This document shows, piece after piece, positions 23,640 to 35,137 of a stretch of DNA of 64,000 nucleotides. Each line of letters opens with the position of its first letter. The stretch's first letter is position 1. Both the position numbers and the translations under genes were made by a program. Origin of the DNA: Armillaria gallica (taxonomy: Eukaryota; Basidiomycota; Agaricomycetes; Agaricales; Physalacriaceae); assembly GCA_037576215.1 (NCBI GenBank), contig JBANDB010000016.1:496001-560000 (forward strand), written 5' to 3'. A model generated the notes under the pieces. The model searched no databases, had not been told where the DNA came from, and was given only the letters and a program-made list of their open reading frames with translations.

Positions 23640-24480
23640 TCAACATGATGTAACAGCCTTACAGCTGCACCCAGATTTCAATACACTTACGGAATGTTCT
23701 TGGATCCCAATAAATGTAAAGGCTAGGATGCCTCCATATCTAGCAGTGTACTTGCTATATGCTATCAAGATCTTGTCCAGGCCCCAGTCTGATACGGCTG
23801 AAGATCAGAGGCGGATACTCTTTGCTTCCTTTCGCAACTCTCATGGCAAATGTGAAATTGCCGCTACAGCGGTGTACTTTAAGATTCATTATTCTACCAT
23901 ATGGCCTTGCAGCGAAGACATTGAGCTGACGGCTACAGATTATGTTCTAAGATCGATACGGTTGTTTGTCAGTGAACCGGGAAACTTGGCTGAAGTAAAT
24001 GGAGAGAGAATATTTAAGGACTGTTGTTTCCACCCGTTAGGTCAGTCTGGTATATCAGCTTATCCATATCAATGTACATTTTCTTTCACTACGTACACAG
24101 AAAACCTCGATTTTGTTTCTGGCATATTTCTATTTTGGTAGCAGAGTCGAGTACATCACTCTTGCACCTGCTACTCACTCCAATTGTGGTCGAAAGCCTA
24201 CACGTTTGCAATAACACAGAACCTGGGCCAGTCACGTTCAAGTAATAATAGTCAATGGTAGGATATATCCCTCTACTCCTGATGCAATTCGTATTCGAAG
24301 AAAGTAATAAATGATGGAACGAGAAAGGAGAATGATGGCTGATAAGAGACGTCTTGACTAGCGGTTTACTTGTAGTTGTGTAATATTCTTACAGAATTGT
24401 GTACAGCTACGTGTTATAAATAGCTACAGATACGGGTAGGCGGTATCAACATTTGAAACCTAGTATCACTGCCCTCGGGT
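23640..24480. other. Stretch with no supported gene
   Basis: Plus-strand open stretch 23728-24141 has no recognisable motif and no paralogue preserving it in the other blocks. Otherwise nothing seen. Confidence 0.3.
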
Positions 24481-24481
24481 T

Positions 24482-24850
24482 TAAAAAAAAAAGCCGCGCA
24501 TGTAATTGTGATTCGAATGATCACTGACCTTCTTTCGATGCTGTTTCCTTCGCGTTTCTAATATTGGCCAGCATGCTGTGGATCTCAATGAGCGCCAACA
24601 TGCTGTCCCCCATCATGTGTATCTACAGCACGCAAGGACGTCATACCATCGCCTTCGCAAAGTGGAAAGTATGCGTACCAAGAAGTCCATCTTCAAGTCA
24701 TCGACGCGCTTCTTGTAACCTTGAATGGTGTCTTAGAACTTGTTGACATCAAGAAAGCCTTTGAATCCGCGGTGTTTGCCCTGCATGTCATTCAGGTCCC
24801 TGGCTATGCTCGTGAGATATCTGCCGATTCTCGAAAACGCTGCTACCAGT
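24482..24850 (-). pseudogene. 4HB-5: truncated copy, exons 3-4 only
   Basis: Minus-strand exon 3 encodes LNDMQGKHRGFKGFL and KKRVDDLKMDFL, with a TAA in place of the family glutamine at the KFQDTIQG position (about 24729). Intron 3 keeps GTACGC and TGTAG ends. Exon 4 encodes MLALIEIHSMLANI and then shifts frame before the T tract (ten bases at 24483-24492). Homology stops at about 24850, so exons 1-2 are lost. Related to the 4HB-9/16 subfamily. Confidence 0.75.
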
Positions 24851-25547
24851 CAAGCCATTATTTCTGTGTAATATTGTTGATGCAGTGGCTGTGCGAGCTG
24901 GCGCGATGTCCAGTGAGCCTGAGCTTTGCCGAGTAAAGGTTTACTAAGAGAAAGAAAGTACTACAATATACAGAAAGGTATTTAAGTAGCTAGATTTCGT
25001 AGTATTCTGTACTCGTTTTGCCTTCAAGCAAACACGGAATACCCTTTCCTAACTCGCGAGGCAAACGTGCCTGAACAGTGAACACACGGTGCACGTGTTA
25101 TCCAACAGCTTCTCAATCACCTAGACGGTATTTCGTGATTGGCTGCGAAAGCCCTAGTGGCTAGTTTTAGAAATCTGCTTCGCCAGAGTCAAAGCCTAAA
25201 GTGAGAACGTTTGCCCAAAAAAGGACGTGCGGTTCGAGACAGTCTGTTGGTAAGGTCTTATGTCGGATATATCTATGAGATTTACATTGCAAAGACCTTC
25301 CAAGAGTTTGACAAAATAGATTGGCAGTTACCAGCCACATTGTAATCAGGTTGAAAGGTGAAAGTCATTTAATGGAATCTTAATGCGCAGCAAAAAAACC
25401 GATCGAGACGCGTCGCGAGGCTATTATCGTTTTGATGGCATCGGAATGCGCATCCAGATCTATCGCACAAACTATCTAAGATACATGGTAGATCTGAGCA
25501 TGTGAAACTGCACTACAGGGACTGATCAGTCACTGTGAGAGAAAACT
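24850..25547. other. Stretch with no supported gene
   Basis: Contains a segment at about 25130-25200 (ACCTAGACGGTATTTCGTGA, then GCTTCGCCAGAGTCAAA) also found near 27765-27835, 48126-48150 and 49990-50070. It is a leader-like sequence associated with the two plus-strand 4HB relics and with the truncation point of 4HB-13. No gene seen. Confidence 0.4.
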
Positions 25548-26269
25548 TCAAATCAGGGGTAAAAAAAAAAAGGCTGTGATTGCAGCGGGCTTCTTAGGGA
25601 TCCGGAAAATGAACTCCTCCGAGTGACGCACAACAGCCTGAGCCGTTGTATTCTTCAAGAGGCTGTGCATCTGCGTGACCTCCAAGTGGCAGTCGCCAAC
25701 TGAATGGATCTACACGGAATGTCAGAGACGGCATGGAAAACCTGGAAGCGATAGTATCACCACAAAGTCCATCTTCAGATCATCTACACGCCTCCTGTAA
25801 GCCTGAATGGTGTCTCTGAAATTGTCGACACAGAAGACGCCTTTAAGGCCACGATGCTTGAGTGTAACATCCTTGATATCTTGCGCCATGCTTTCAAGAT
25901 ACCTGTAACCAGACCATTGCTAAGCTGTTGAAGAAAGACAGCAAGTGCAAACGGCAACTCACCTTTCCATCTCCCCGCAAATATCAGTATAACATGAAGT
26001 TCCCCGTTCTCCTTGCATACGGACGAGAGTGTCGATGACGACAATCGTGTCTGCAATACTCTCACAGAGTTCCTCGGCACTCTTCTTGTTCTTTCCCTTT
26101 TGCTATAAGGCACAGAATCAGCGATAACATTCATACCGGATACTATGGCTAAACGAACCTCGAGGAGCTTAAAGACAACTACGGCGACCTTGGCCACATT
26201 CTCGACGTACGGTACGCCCGAAGCTTCAGCGATGTTGGCGACTTTGAGACAGGCGGTGAGTGCAGACAT
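25548..26269 (-). CDS. 4HB-6: intact HeLo/MLKL-NTD-like protein, 184 aa
   Basis: Minus-strand exons 26159-26269, 25963-26102, 25761-25902 and 25548-25709; introns of 56, 60 and 51 bp, GT...AG, phases 0, 2, 0. Open to TGA at 25548-25550. Exon 1: CLKVANIAEASGVPYVENV; exon 2: KGKNKKSAEELCESIADT; exon 3: YRRRVDDLKMDFV; exon 4: RHSEEFIFRIPKKP, then phenylalanines from an eleven-T tract. Exon lengths 111/140/142/162 match the family. The upstream leader keeps the conserved CATTTGTCGCGGGATAT-like block and 5'-UTR intron sites, and the 34-bp motif lies 1.0 kb upstream on the same strand. Its duplicate in the second block, 4HB-13, is broken. Role inferred as for 4HB-4. Confidence 0.85.
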
Positions 26270-26299
26270 GGTGGTTGGTGATAAGACTTGGGCTGTAGA

Positions 26300-27270
26300 G
26301 CGTGATGCAGAAGCCGGCGTCAAACTCGCAGTGCTGTGGTGTCAATGCATAGTGCTGTCAGTGCCGTAAGATCTCATAAGATAACTGGAGAATGCAACCA
26401 AGGAAACTCACCGAGATTGATATCCCGCGACAAGTGGATGGGAACTAGGACGTGTCTACAAGTCGATCGACAGTTTACCACATCCTGAGATATGGTTGCT
26501 CTGGACTTCCTCGAGACCGTCGACATACTGCCGAAAGGGCCCGATGCGCAAAATGGCATGAAACACCGTTAGTCGACCACAATCATGAATTGCATACGCC
26601 TGGCAGAGGAGAAGCGAAGAAAAACAAGAGGCAGTAAATAGAGGTCCGAAGACAAGAACAGAGCAGGACTTACTCGACGTATACCTATGCCATCTAAAGC
26701 GTCATAAAATGATAACGTCCAGCACCCTTGCGACCCTCCCTGACTACTTTGATGCACCACATGAATCAGCCAAACGGTATTCCAGGCAGTGTATCTTACT
26801 CGGCTTTTCAATGTCTGCGTTAGATCACGAAGTGCACTCATTCCCATATCCGTCGAACGGTTCCGTATTCCGATGGTAGCGCCCGGACAACACAAGGATT
26901 GAAAGATGGAAGCATCGTTGAGCGCGGCATATTTCTGGTACGTGGCCTGTCACTAATGCCAAAGTAGGGGTAGTAGAGCGAATGTATATGGGTCTAGTGG
27001 GAAGATACGAGGCTGCGAAGTGCGGATGGATTTGAGTCCAGGATATATGCGCGCCTGTTAAAGAGGTTTAATTATGATGATTTGACGGTGACTAGTCAAC
27101 GCACGTTTGTATGCCGCCTTCAAGGGAACTATGGACCAAGTTGTCGCTCGTGCTGTTGCGTCTCGATGATGATTCTAGCGACGCAGATAGAACACTGGCG
27201 CATGACAGGGTGTCGATATTGGTGTTTCAGATTATTGACGAGGAGGGAGTAGGTGACAGAAGTGGCAGCC
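26300..27270. other. Upstream region of 4HB-6, no separate gene supported
   Basis: Minus-strand segment 26400-26560 encodes a short frame with RHVLVPIHLSRDI ending at the 5'-UTR intron donor. A homologous frame precedes 4HB-13 (48634-48831; RHLLVPIHLSRDIALGE). It may be a conserved upstream ORF or the trace of an ancestral upstream exon. Nothing else recognised. Confidence 0.4.
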
Positions 27271-27275
27271 AAACG

Positions 27276-27309
27276 TTCCCACGCCATCAACGCGAATTTT
27301 GGTCGGGCC
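27276..27309 (-). promoter_or_regulatory. Upstream 34-bp motif (before 4HB-6)
   Basis: Minus-strand copy of the motif: GGCCCG, spacer, CGCGTTGATGGCGTGGGAA. It lies about 1.0 kb upstream of 4HB-6 on the same strand. The equivalent copy at 49582 precedes 4HB-13. Confidence 0.7.
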
Positions 27310-27319
27310 GGATCAGCCG

Positions 27320-28080
27320 TTGTTCCTCGTCTCGACTCCGACCTTATAACTTGGCCCAACGTTCTACCGTCTCACTCCCTGTGACTTTCCTGTGTTATAT
27401 TGTCGGACCCTTGGTATGCTTTATTCTCACGAGCGTGCGCCTTCTCTTCGATTGACTCTGTACAGCGATACACACCGCTATTATGATAGTCCTGTATTTG
27501 GATTCGCTCTTTGTTCGCTCTTTGTCTTACCTCCGTCTGGCACATCAGAATTCGATCACGTCGATTAGCTTTAAGTTTATGGTGACACTTTACCATTACT
27601 TAAGTACGTGTGTGTTTGTTTTTAAAAACATAGTCGTCAATCCGTCCGAGAAGTGCTCATTTTAGACTCGCTATTTGATAGTAAGCTGTAGTCCGTGGAC
27701 TATCATTCAATAAAGATCGCGATTCAGGTCCTCCTTCTCTTAAAAAAGTTTTTACTCCTTCATCGTAAGCGGTATTTCATGATTAGCTGCTAAAGGACCC
27801 ATCACACACTAGAAATTTGCTTCGCCAGAGTCAAAAAAACCTGTGACGGCAAATGTCATTCGCGTCGTTTGCCCACAGATATTCCCGATATTTCTTCTCT
27901 CTCTATCATGGTATCTGCCTGCCGAAGTCCAATCATTTAATACTGTATTCGGTACGCTTTCAAAGCTTCACTGCAGAAGGTTCTGTCGTTGTCTTACCTC
28001 GTTTGACAGAACCTCTACTGGTCGCTCTGATACTAAACGTTCTCCCTCTACAGTACATAGTTTTTTAAGCACCGACTACT
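27320..28080. other. Stretch with no supported gene
   Basis: Contains the leader-like sequence shared with 49640-50300 (GGTATTTCATGATTAGCTGC at about 27770). No coding potential recognised. Confidence 0.3.
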
Positions 28081-28170
28081 ATGCCCGCCTTTCTCCAGCT
28101 CGCCGGCATCATCAAAGCTTCCAATATACTTTGCGCAAAGGTTGCCGTAGCCGTCATTGAGCTGCACAAG
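28081..28170 (+). pseudogene. 4HB-7: relic, exon 1 only
   Basis: ATG is followed by 30 codons (LQLAGIIKAS, AKVAVAVIELHK) and a GTATCC donor. It matches exon 1 of 4HB-9 with several codons deleted in the SIPYVEKL region. Exons 2-4 are absent downstream. Its duplicate is 4HB-14. Confidence 0.7.
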
Positions 28171-28199
28171 GTATCCGTACAGAAGTCATCGGGTGTACA

Positions 28200-28638
28200 A
28201 TGTTCCTGGGAAAGAACAGTATCGAAGACTCGTAGATAAGTAATTTAAGCAGTCAATGTGGCATTAAATTGATGTATAAACATGTAGGTATGTTATACCG
28301 TGAACGTGTCGATAAATAATACATAGAATAGATCTGTGCGAGCAATGGTGAACAGACCTTCCAAAGAGTATAGCTAGGGGTTTGATGCAATAGATTGACG
28401 GTCAGATAAGAGTAGAAAATGAAACGGCACGAGTATACAATGTATCGGGAGAATTGAACGGTGAATAAGAAAAGTCATACATGGAATTCTCCCTACACCA
28501 GATGATTGAGCGTACAAATGAATGAAGAGAAAAGACACACTTACCGTGTTACTGTAAAGCCCCGAAGACATAGCGAGACAATACTAAAATTCCGCGAACT
28601 GTGAGCAGTCTAAGATCTCGCAAAGCAGCGAAACATGC
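28200..28638. other. Stretch with no supported gene
   Basis: Downstream flank of HMG gene 1. It is conserved with 50400-50884 in the second block but has no open frame of note. Confidence 0.3.
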
Positions 28639-29604
28639 TCACGTTAATCTCACTGAGCGGACTTTGGTTATCAAAATACCCGTTAGTGGGGATCTCGAAA
28701 TGAACTTGAAGTCAACGCTAAGTAAAAGGTACTCGGAGCAAGAAATATAGAGACTCACCATATATTCCGTTTCGAAGGAAGCCGCGGCAGAAAAGAAATG
28801 GCCCTCACCACGAGAGTTCATAGGCAGAGTACTGGAATTGAACTGATGTTCTGCCGCCTCTGTCTTACACATGTACGGCTTGGGAACAGTATGCTGAGTA
28901 TGTATAGGAGAGCGTGCTTGTTGTTGAGAGACACGCTTCTTCGTAGGCTGGACCTGGGGTGTCTTCGGTATCGGAGGCATATTCCTCACCGCGTCCTCTA
29001 AATCCGACCCAGTCATCCCAGCCGACATCAAATGGGCAATGTCTTTGGCCCTATTGATGTGATCCTTCGATTTACGCTGCACGTTCCTCTTCTTGATCTC
29101 CGTGACACGTCTCTGGGGTTGGTAAACGTAGTCAGGGTAGAGCTCCTCGTGTCTCTTCCTTTCTTCAAGGGCGCGACGATAATACTGTGCCTTTTCGTCC
29201 TCCGAGAGGTTCTTCCACAGCTGTCCGATGATCCTGGAGAGGTGGCGACTATCGCGCTCGGCGCCCTTGGGAATCATCTTCTTGTCGACAACGTCTTTGC
29301 GGAAGATAAAGTAGCAATTGAGTGGTCGGGGGATACGGTTCTTCTTACGAGGAGAATCGTTGGTCGAAGTGGATTCCTCGGAGTGGGAAGAAGAGGACGG
29401 AGATGGAGTGTCGATGAACTCGGGTGTCGGAGGCTCGGTATCTGGGTATGGAGACGTGACGACCTTGAATACATATTGCTGAGATTGGCTAGCATCGACG
29501 TAGGCTGGGAACAGAGCGTCAGTACAGAGTCGGACGCGTAGTAACCAAGTCCATGTACCATAGTGTTCGTTAGAGTACTGGTGGGAGTGAACGAAGCCGG
29601 ACAT
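28639..29604 (-). CDS. HMG-box transcription factor, copy 1
   Basis: Start chosen at the ATG ending 29604; exon 1 is 29559-29604 and intron 29505-29558 (54 bp, GT...AG) joins it to the main exon. The box, about residues 55-125, reads RIPRPLNCYFIFRKDVV, HLSRIIGQLWKNLSEDEKA and ELYPDYVYQP. The SRI...W..L...EK and YP.Y.Y.P pattern is typical of fungal MATA/STE11-type sequence-specific HMG proteins, nuclear regulators of mating or development. A serine-rich stretch precedes the box and a basic stretch (KKRNVQRKSKDH) follows. The open frame reaches TGA near 28639, but a GTGAGT at 28758 may start a C-terminal intron. An upstream in-frame ATG at 29649 is less likely. No pheromone, receptor or homeodomain neighbour is present. 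Confidence 0.85.
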   Translation of the reverse strand: MSGFVHSHQYSNEHYGTWTWLLRVRLCTDALFPAYVDASQSQQYVFKVVTSPYPDTEPPTPEFIDTPSPSSSSHSEESTSTNDSPRKKNRIPRPLNCYFIFRKDVVDKKMIPKGAERDSRHLSRIIGQLWKNLSEDEKAQYYRRALEERKRHEELYPDYVYQPQRRVTEIKKRNVQRKSKDHINRAKDIAHLMSAGMTGSDLEDAVRNMPPIPKTPQVQPTKKRVSQQQARSPIHTQHTVPKPYMCKTEAAEHQFNSSTLPMNSRGEGHFFSAAASFETEYMVSLYISCSEYLLLSVDFKFISRSPLTGILITKVRSVRLT

Positions 29605-29664
29605 GATGAAGAGGATGAGCACGATGAAAGGAGACAAAGAAAAGAGCAATCGGGTCCGCCCATT

Positions 29665-31930
29665 TTATATTTGCGGACACAGGCATTCTCGACATGACGA
29701 TCACAAAGAGAGGTTGAATGCGATCAAAAACTCATTCACGTCTGACAGCTCGCCGTCCAGAAAGGAAATTGTGTGACGTTCCTAGAGGGTACCCTTTCAC
29801 ATGTTCGTTAACTGAGTGGTAAAGTTGTTATAGAGGTGACAAAGTGAAGGGGCTGGACGAAAACAGCTGAATGCAAATCAAATGTAGAACGTGATCTTTT
29901 CACTCCCAAATCCAGTGCTCGTCGCGTCGAGATTCCAAGGATATCATCTGGATTTGGACAGAATGCCATGGTGGAATCAGCGGTCTGAAAAGATGGGGTT
30001 CTGGTTGCTGCCTGGCTCAAATGGGAGACAGTTCGCAGTAGATACTTTGGTTTAGTGGACACTCAATGGACACTCGGGAGTCGGAAGACGGAAGATGGTA
30101 GAAGGCACCCTGGAGAAAAAGAAGATGGAATCACCCAAGATACTTAAGTTAGATACGCGGCTGCGAACCATCGTGGGCACAGTAAACAAATGAATGAAGG
30201 CCTGAAGACCATAGAATCGGCGCGCACAAGATGTCTGCTTCGCCACTGCATTGAAACAGCTGAGGGAATGGGAGGAATATATGCTTATAAGAACGAAGAA
30301 TATTTATTGTGACCCACTCTGTGCTGATCACCCTTTGCTACCGAAAAGGAACTGGTCATTTTTGAGCCAAGAACTGACCATGAATTGGTGTTAATATAGA
30401 TACGCCCTGCTATAGCCGCTCCGAACTGGCTCACGGCGCCGTTATGGATATTGATTCGACGTTCTGGCAGTCATAAGCGGTCGCCGGCACAACCTGCACG
30501 GTATTATTTGCGCACACATTCAGGAGCGACACCCGTCGGTTACAGGGTGCTTTCCATGTGACGGAGGACCATATGAGGATGGGTTTTTGGATTCCCGTTG
30601 CACTGAACAACCACAGTTACAGTTTCGATTTTCGCGACAGTCGCTATTTGTTTCAAAGATTAGATCATGCCCGACCAACATCAAAGGAGGTGAAAACTTG
30701 TGTCAATGTTGGCGTCGAGTGCGACTCTGTTCATAGGACGGAGTCGCGATTACGAGCAAAGGCCTCCCATACAGAAATGATATGGACAAAAAATGCATGC
30801 CGTAAACGCGGACCCTAAGGAATGTAAGGTCAGCTTTACAGTAGAAATTTGGTGCAAAGACATACTATATATAACGCAGGATCTATCAAGGTCCTCAGGC
30901 CTCACCCAAACCAACACACTCTACCAATCGTATGCAGTCCCTTCCACCATATTGACACCCAAATAAAGTCTCTTGATTCATCTGTAAGCCTTTATTCCGC
31001 TATCAGTGTGTTGATTAACGGTTACACGACGACGACGCGCTTCTGCCGAAAAAAAGCAATGGCGATGATAACTCGGGGTAGAGAGCTATTGGAATTACAT
31101 TCGGCACTAGCAACGGTTTTACACCCTGTTCGAGGGCGACTCCCGTTACTCTACGCCAATGGTGATGCGCAGCTGACCACAGTAGTCTCAGTTCACCGCC
31201 GTCATGCATCCATCCCCGGCGCGTCATATACTGGATCCGTACGCGAATATATCGCGTAATCCTCGCCTGCCGGCCCTTGCTAAATCGCACATTCTGCTAC
31301 CGTCCCAAAGAAAAGGCGATACCCCAACAATGGTACTTCCAATGTTACGGCCGAGCCATAGACGGCGATATTTCCTCTGTCTAGCGGGCGTACGCGTTCT
31401 TAGTTTGGGTTGGGTGAAGAAGACAGCGACCGATCCATTCCTTTGTTATTGGCTGTCATCTACGTCTGTGGCCAGTGGTCATTAAGAGGTTGGGCATTTT
31501 ACTGTTGTCGACACGTTATGGCATGATGGCGATCCCGCAATAAGCTTGATAGCTGTTCCTCCTCCAGGCTCATAGTTAGGAGCCTGTTACCAGTCAAGAA
31601 GTGAATCGGCAGTCAAAGCGGGCGGTGTATAAGAATTATGACGCCTTTGTGTACTGTAAATATGTATCAGCTAGGCTTGACCGTGAAAGACGGTTGACTA
31701 CCTTTAAGCCGACGCGACTAATGAGAAATTAGCGTATCAGAGGGCGTGATCTGTCGATGTCGAGAACAGCCGGTTGCTGCTCGCTAAATTGTCACCCTAG
31801 TAATGTTACTGTAATCCTGAAGTATGCGCATAACGAGTCTGGACCTGCTTAATACCCGGGATGCGACTTCTCCGGCAGTCACATAGGGCCAATGGGGTTT
31901 GTACAGCCTATGTGGTAGCGGCGGTTAGCC
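29665..31930. other. Conserved intergenic stretch of block I, no supported gene
   Basis: Highly similar to 51900-54200 over its whole length, including promoter-like sequence upstream of the HMG gene. Short minus-strand frames (29808-30062) are frame-broken in the duplicate, which argues against coding. Confidence 0.4.
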
Positions 31931-31934
31931 TATT

Positions 31935-32694
31935 ATGAAGAAGGAGAGACATGGAACATTTACGCAACACCATCCACCGATACCGGATAATCCTGAGGTT
32001 ATCGCTGATAACCCGACCCATCTGTACAGCGTTCCCCTTGGAGCAGGAATAAGACTGACCATCCACAAGCACATAACAAAGACATTTGCTTGCTGTCAGT
32101 CCTCGTCTTTGGAACCGTTGCTAAAGTAACGAACACTGATGAAGAGAGAACCGTTCGCCTAAAGCCTGATGCTGATCTTCGAGTTGACCGGACTAAGGTA
32201 TGACGACATTGATCGCACCCATTGTCATGGTAAAACGGAGCCTGGTGTCAGTTTTGGCAGCTGGTAGACGCCAGATATTGAATGCGCACAACAATCTCAG
32301 AGCACGTCGATTGGAAAGGCTAGAAAATGCGAACATCAGGACACAGGAACTTTATAAAAGCATAGTACTCCACATACCAAAACAGACATTGGTTTTGTCA
32401 CAATTCCGAGAGAGAAAGCCACTGGTGTTGTATTGCTGTCCAAATCCAGCACATGCGCAGTGCTACAACCCCACCGCGCGTAGCCCTTCTCCCGTAGTAA
32501 TCACTGATGTTTTAACGCTACTGCCTAGGATCCAGATTCCAAAGCTGAAGGCGGATGCGGCTCTGGGAATGGACCACAATTTACTGCTCGGAATATCTAG
32601 TGATGCGTTTGTGGATGTGAATGACGAGACAGCGCAGTTTGATGATGTGGAGAGGGACAAGAGGGCGGCGGGAGAGGCCAGAGCTGTCGGTTGA
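31935..32694 (+). other. Unidentified coding-like stretch, copy 1
   Basis: Segment 32096-32197 encodes 34 codons (SVLVFGTVAKVTNTDEERTV, then a KPDADLRVDRTK end) up to a GTATGA donor. The duplicate at about 54364-54465 keeps the frame with conservative changes, which suggests past or present coding. A second segment (32520-32694; RIQIPKLKADAALGMDHNLL) is also conserved. Between them the block I copy has a frame break near 32480 that block II lacks. Not recognised. Confidence 0.35.
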
Positions 32695-32699
32695 ATATG

Positions 32700-33357
32700 A
32701 AGGAAACCATTGTTGGGGAATGTAACAGATATCAGTAATACAAGGCTGTGGAACATATGAGCAGGACCTTCTGACAGCGCCAACCTTGAAAGTTACGCAC
32801 GTGGTACTAGGCGAAACGCCCTCATTCATTGCTCATTCATATCTCCGCCCTGCATGGCGAATGGTTTGGAAGCTGCGTTGCTCTGAAATGAGAATGACTT
32901 CATTCCTGTCGTCTGCTTAAATATTCATTCAGCACCATGACGGCATAGTTCCCAGAAGGAAGGTGCGATTGATGAGTGTCCAATGAGGGATGGGAAGTGC
33001 CGAGACCTACCTTCGGACATCGAAATAGTTCGCTGGCACAATTGGTCTCCTTACTATGTTCGAGCCTCGGAATCTCGGGCTAGTACAGAGGGCTTATCTT
33101 CTTGCCTTGTCCCCACCAAGCCATCTCTTAACTATGGGCGACGTCTTCTGTGCACGTTAGTATTGTCGTGTAATATCTGTAATTATACTGCAATCTAAAA
33201 GAAACCCCGCGAAAACTGTGGAAATTGAATATCCGATATGTCCGAAATGCTCATCGCTCATCGTGATAAAACCGTGATAAAATCATGATGTCATGCTTAG
33301 AAATCTTGAAATGATCTCCTCCAGTATGAGGTGAACTGCTTCAAGGTATTCGGTTTT
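32700..33357. other. Stretch with no supported gene
   Basis: Shared with 55150-55740. No frame or motif recognised; it is the downstream flank of 4HB-8. Confidence 0.3.
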
Positions 33358-34086
33358 TCATGAAGCTAAAAAAAAAAAAAGGCTAGACTTTGTGATCCGG
33401 ATCATGATCTCTTCGGGTGTCGGTTCCACCAAATCCGCGGACCGCCCCTCAGCGCCATCCTTCAAATCCTGCACCACGGTGTGAACCTGGATGACCTCCG
33501 AAAAGCAGTCACCAATTAAGTGGATCTACAGCAAACATAGGTCAGCCTATCGCCCTCCCAAATCAAAAAATGAAAGTACCATGAAATCCATTTTCAAGCC
33601 ATCCACACGCTTCCTATAAACCTTGATAGCATCTCTGAACTCATCGACATTGAAAATGCTCTTGAAGCCACGGTGCTTCCGCTGTTCATCTTTCAGATCT
33701 TGGGCTATATCATCGAGGTATCTGCCGCATCATCGTTAGCTGTTGATGTCATACAGCAATCAAACAGCGACTCACTCTGCCATTGCACCGCAAATGTCCT
33801 CGAAATATCGACCCGCACGCTCTCTATGCATGCAGACGAGGGTATCGACAACGAGGATTGTGTTCGCAATGCTCTCGGAGAGCTCTTTTGCATCTTTCTT
33901 GTTTTTTCCCTTTTTCTATAGGCAGTCCAAGGTAAGAGATAGAAATTGTACGGCGGAGACGGGATACGAACGAACCTCAAGCAGTTCAAAGACAGCAACG
34001 GCGACTTTGGCCAGCTTTTCGACGTATGGTACACCGGAAGTTTCGGCAATGTTGGCGACTTGGAGACAGACGTTGAGAGCGGGCAT
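33358..34086 (-). CDS. 4HB-8: intact HeLo/MLKL-NTD-like protein, 186 aa
   Basis: Minus-strand exons 33976-34086, 33776-33915, 33580-33721 and 33358-33525; introns of 60, 54 and 54 bp, GT...AG, phases 0, 2, 0. Open to TGA at 33358-33360. Exon 1: LQVANIAETSGVPYVEKLAK; exon 2: KGKNKKDAKELSESIANT, then RYFEDICGAM; exon 3: KHRGFKSIFNVDEFRDAI and YRKRVDGLKMDFM; exon 4: a longer acidic linker, EEIMIRIT and a tail from a thirteen-T tract. It is divergently arranged with 4HB-9, starts about 1.7 kb apart. The duplicate 4HB-15 carries a 1-bp insertion in exon 2. Function inferred as for 4HB-4. Confidence 0.85.
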
Positions 34087-34514
34087 AGTGGTTTGATAAT
34101 GGTGGTTTCTGAGAAAGAAAGTTGTGCTGTAACTTGCTGTACAGAACCGTGCGCTTAATCGCTACAGCACGGCGGGGAGGTTCTTAGATGCTGTAGAATG
34201 CGATAAGATAATTGAAACATCTATCCCCATGAAGCTTGCTGACAACGACACGACACCGTAGGTTGGAGGAGAGGTGAGCTATCCGTTACTCGTCTTTTCG
34301 TTCTAAAAAAGAAAGACGTGGCATTATTGAGGCAGAATTGGACACCATGGACGGCATATAAATATGCATTCTTCCGGACCTTGACCTGACCGTGAGGTAT
34401 TAGTCGCGAAGAAATAAAGTGAACGATAGTTGTAATACCATCGGGACGTATCATGAATATAGCCATCAGCCCATTCGGAGGTTTGCTTCTCCAGTATTAA
34501 CCGCGCCTCGGATT

Positions 34515-34545
34515 GATGTTCATCGACTTCGCTGCCGCAAACAGC
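34515..34545 (-). promoter_or_regulatory. CAGCTGTTTGC box shared by minus-strand 4HB and HMG genes
   Basis: CAGCTGTTTGCGGCAGCGAAG on the minus strand lies about 450 bp upstream of 4HB-8. Related sequences, some extended by CAGACATCTTGTG, occur at about 42499-42527 (450 bp upstream of 4HB-12), 30238-30266 and 52500-52530 (about 650 bp upstream of each HMG gene) and 62084-62110 (upstream flank of 4HB-15, displaced by copia). CAGCTG is an E-box. Regulatory role inferred. Confidence 0.4.
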
Positions 34546-35105
34546 TGATACCATTGATATCCCATTTCAATGACAGAATTCCATCATAACGTCGACTCAC
34601 CTGCAAATTGAAAGCACCTCTTTCCTCGACTCGGATGGTGAAACATACATGCAGCTAACGCAATATGCGTTATCTGGTGCCTGTCCACGAAATCATGGCA
34701 GACTTTCCAATCGCCACCAACGTTCTTGTACGACTTCGGTTGCCAGCATCGACGGCGACCATAGCACGTTCTCCAGAACCTGAACCTGACGAGCTAGACT
34801 GCCTCTGGACCGCCAGGTTCGTTATGAAGGATTGACTATAGTTGTGGGTGATGGCGGACGATGGTAGAGCTTAAGAGAGGCTGATTCCCTGGTATTTTCC
34901 TGTGCACTGTATATCGAAGAAGTCTGTTCAAATTACTGACGCTTTCTCCACAAAATGGTAACGCGCCATTACCATGCATCCTCTGAGTATGCTGAGCTAA
35001 ACCCGTGTCAGATGATTTCATTAATAGCTTGCACTGAGCGGAGAAGATCTTTTTGGATTTTAGACGATGCATATTGGTTGAGTTCAAGTGAAGCTAAGGA
35101 ATACC

Positions 35106-35137
35106 GGCCCGGGGAAACCGCGTCAATGGCGTGGGAA
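35106..35137 (+). promoter_or_regulatory. Upstream 34-bp motif (before 4HB-9)
   Basis: GGCCCG, short spacer, CGCGTCAATGGCGTGGGAA. It lies 0.67 kb upstream of 4HB-9 on the same strand. The duplicated block has the same motif at 62657 before 4HB-16. Confidence 0.7.

Larger units (their letters stand above)
20640..23640 (+). repeat. Small duplicated block, copy A (partner at 38390-40850)
   Basis: Upstream sequence and gene of 4HB-4 match those of 4HB-11 in the same order: a GATCACCGAGCTTATTGTTAATGG-like stretch (about 20740; about 38475), a CAAGTGGTGGAGGCAGGATC-like stretch (about 21100; about 38845), the 34-bp motif, a GTCGACA...GAAGAACTG stretch (about 22137; about 39240) and the gene. Copy A contains an extra 631-bp transposon. 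Confidence 0.85.

Noticed and set aside
23728..24141. 137-residue open frame
   Set aside because: No motif, no paralogue retaining it, and composition like intergenic sequence.
24866..25090. Possible LTR beginning TGTAATATTGTTGATG
   Set aside because: No inverted end, target duplication or second copy could be found.
29032..29541. Plus-strand 169-residue open frame opposite HMG gene 1 (and 152 residues at 51278 opposite copy 2)
   Set aside because: Antisense shadow of the codon-biased HMG-box exon; no motif of its own.
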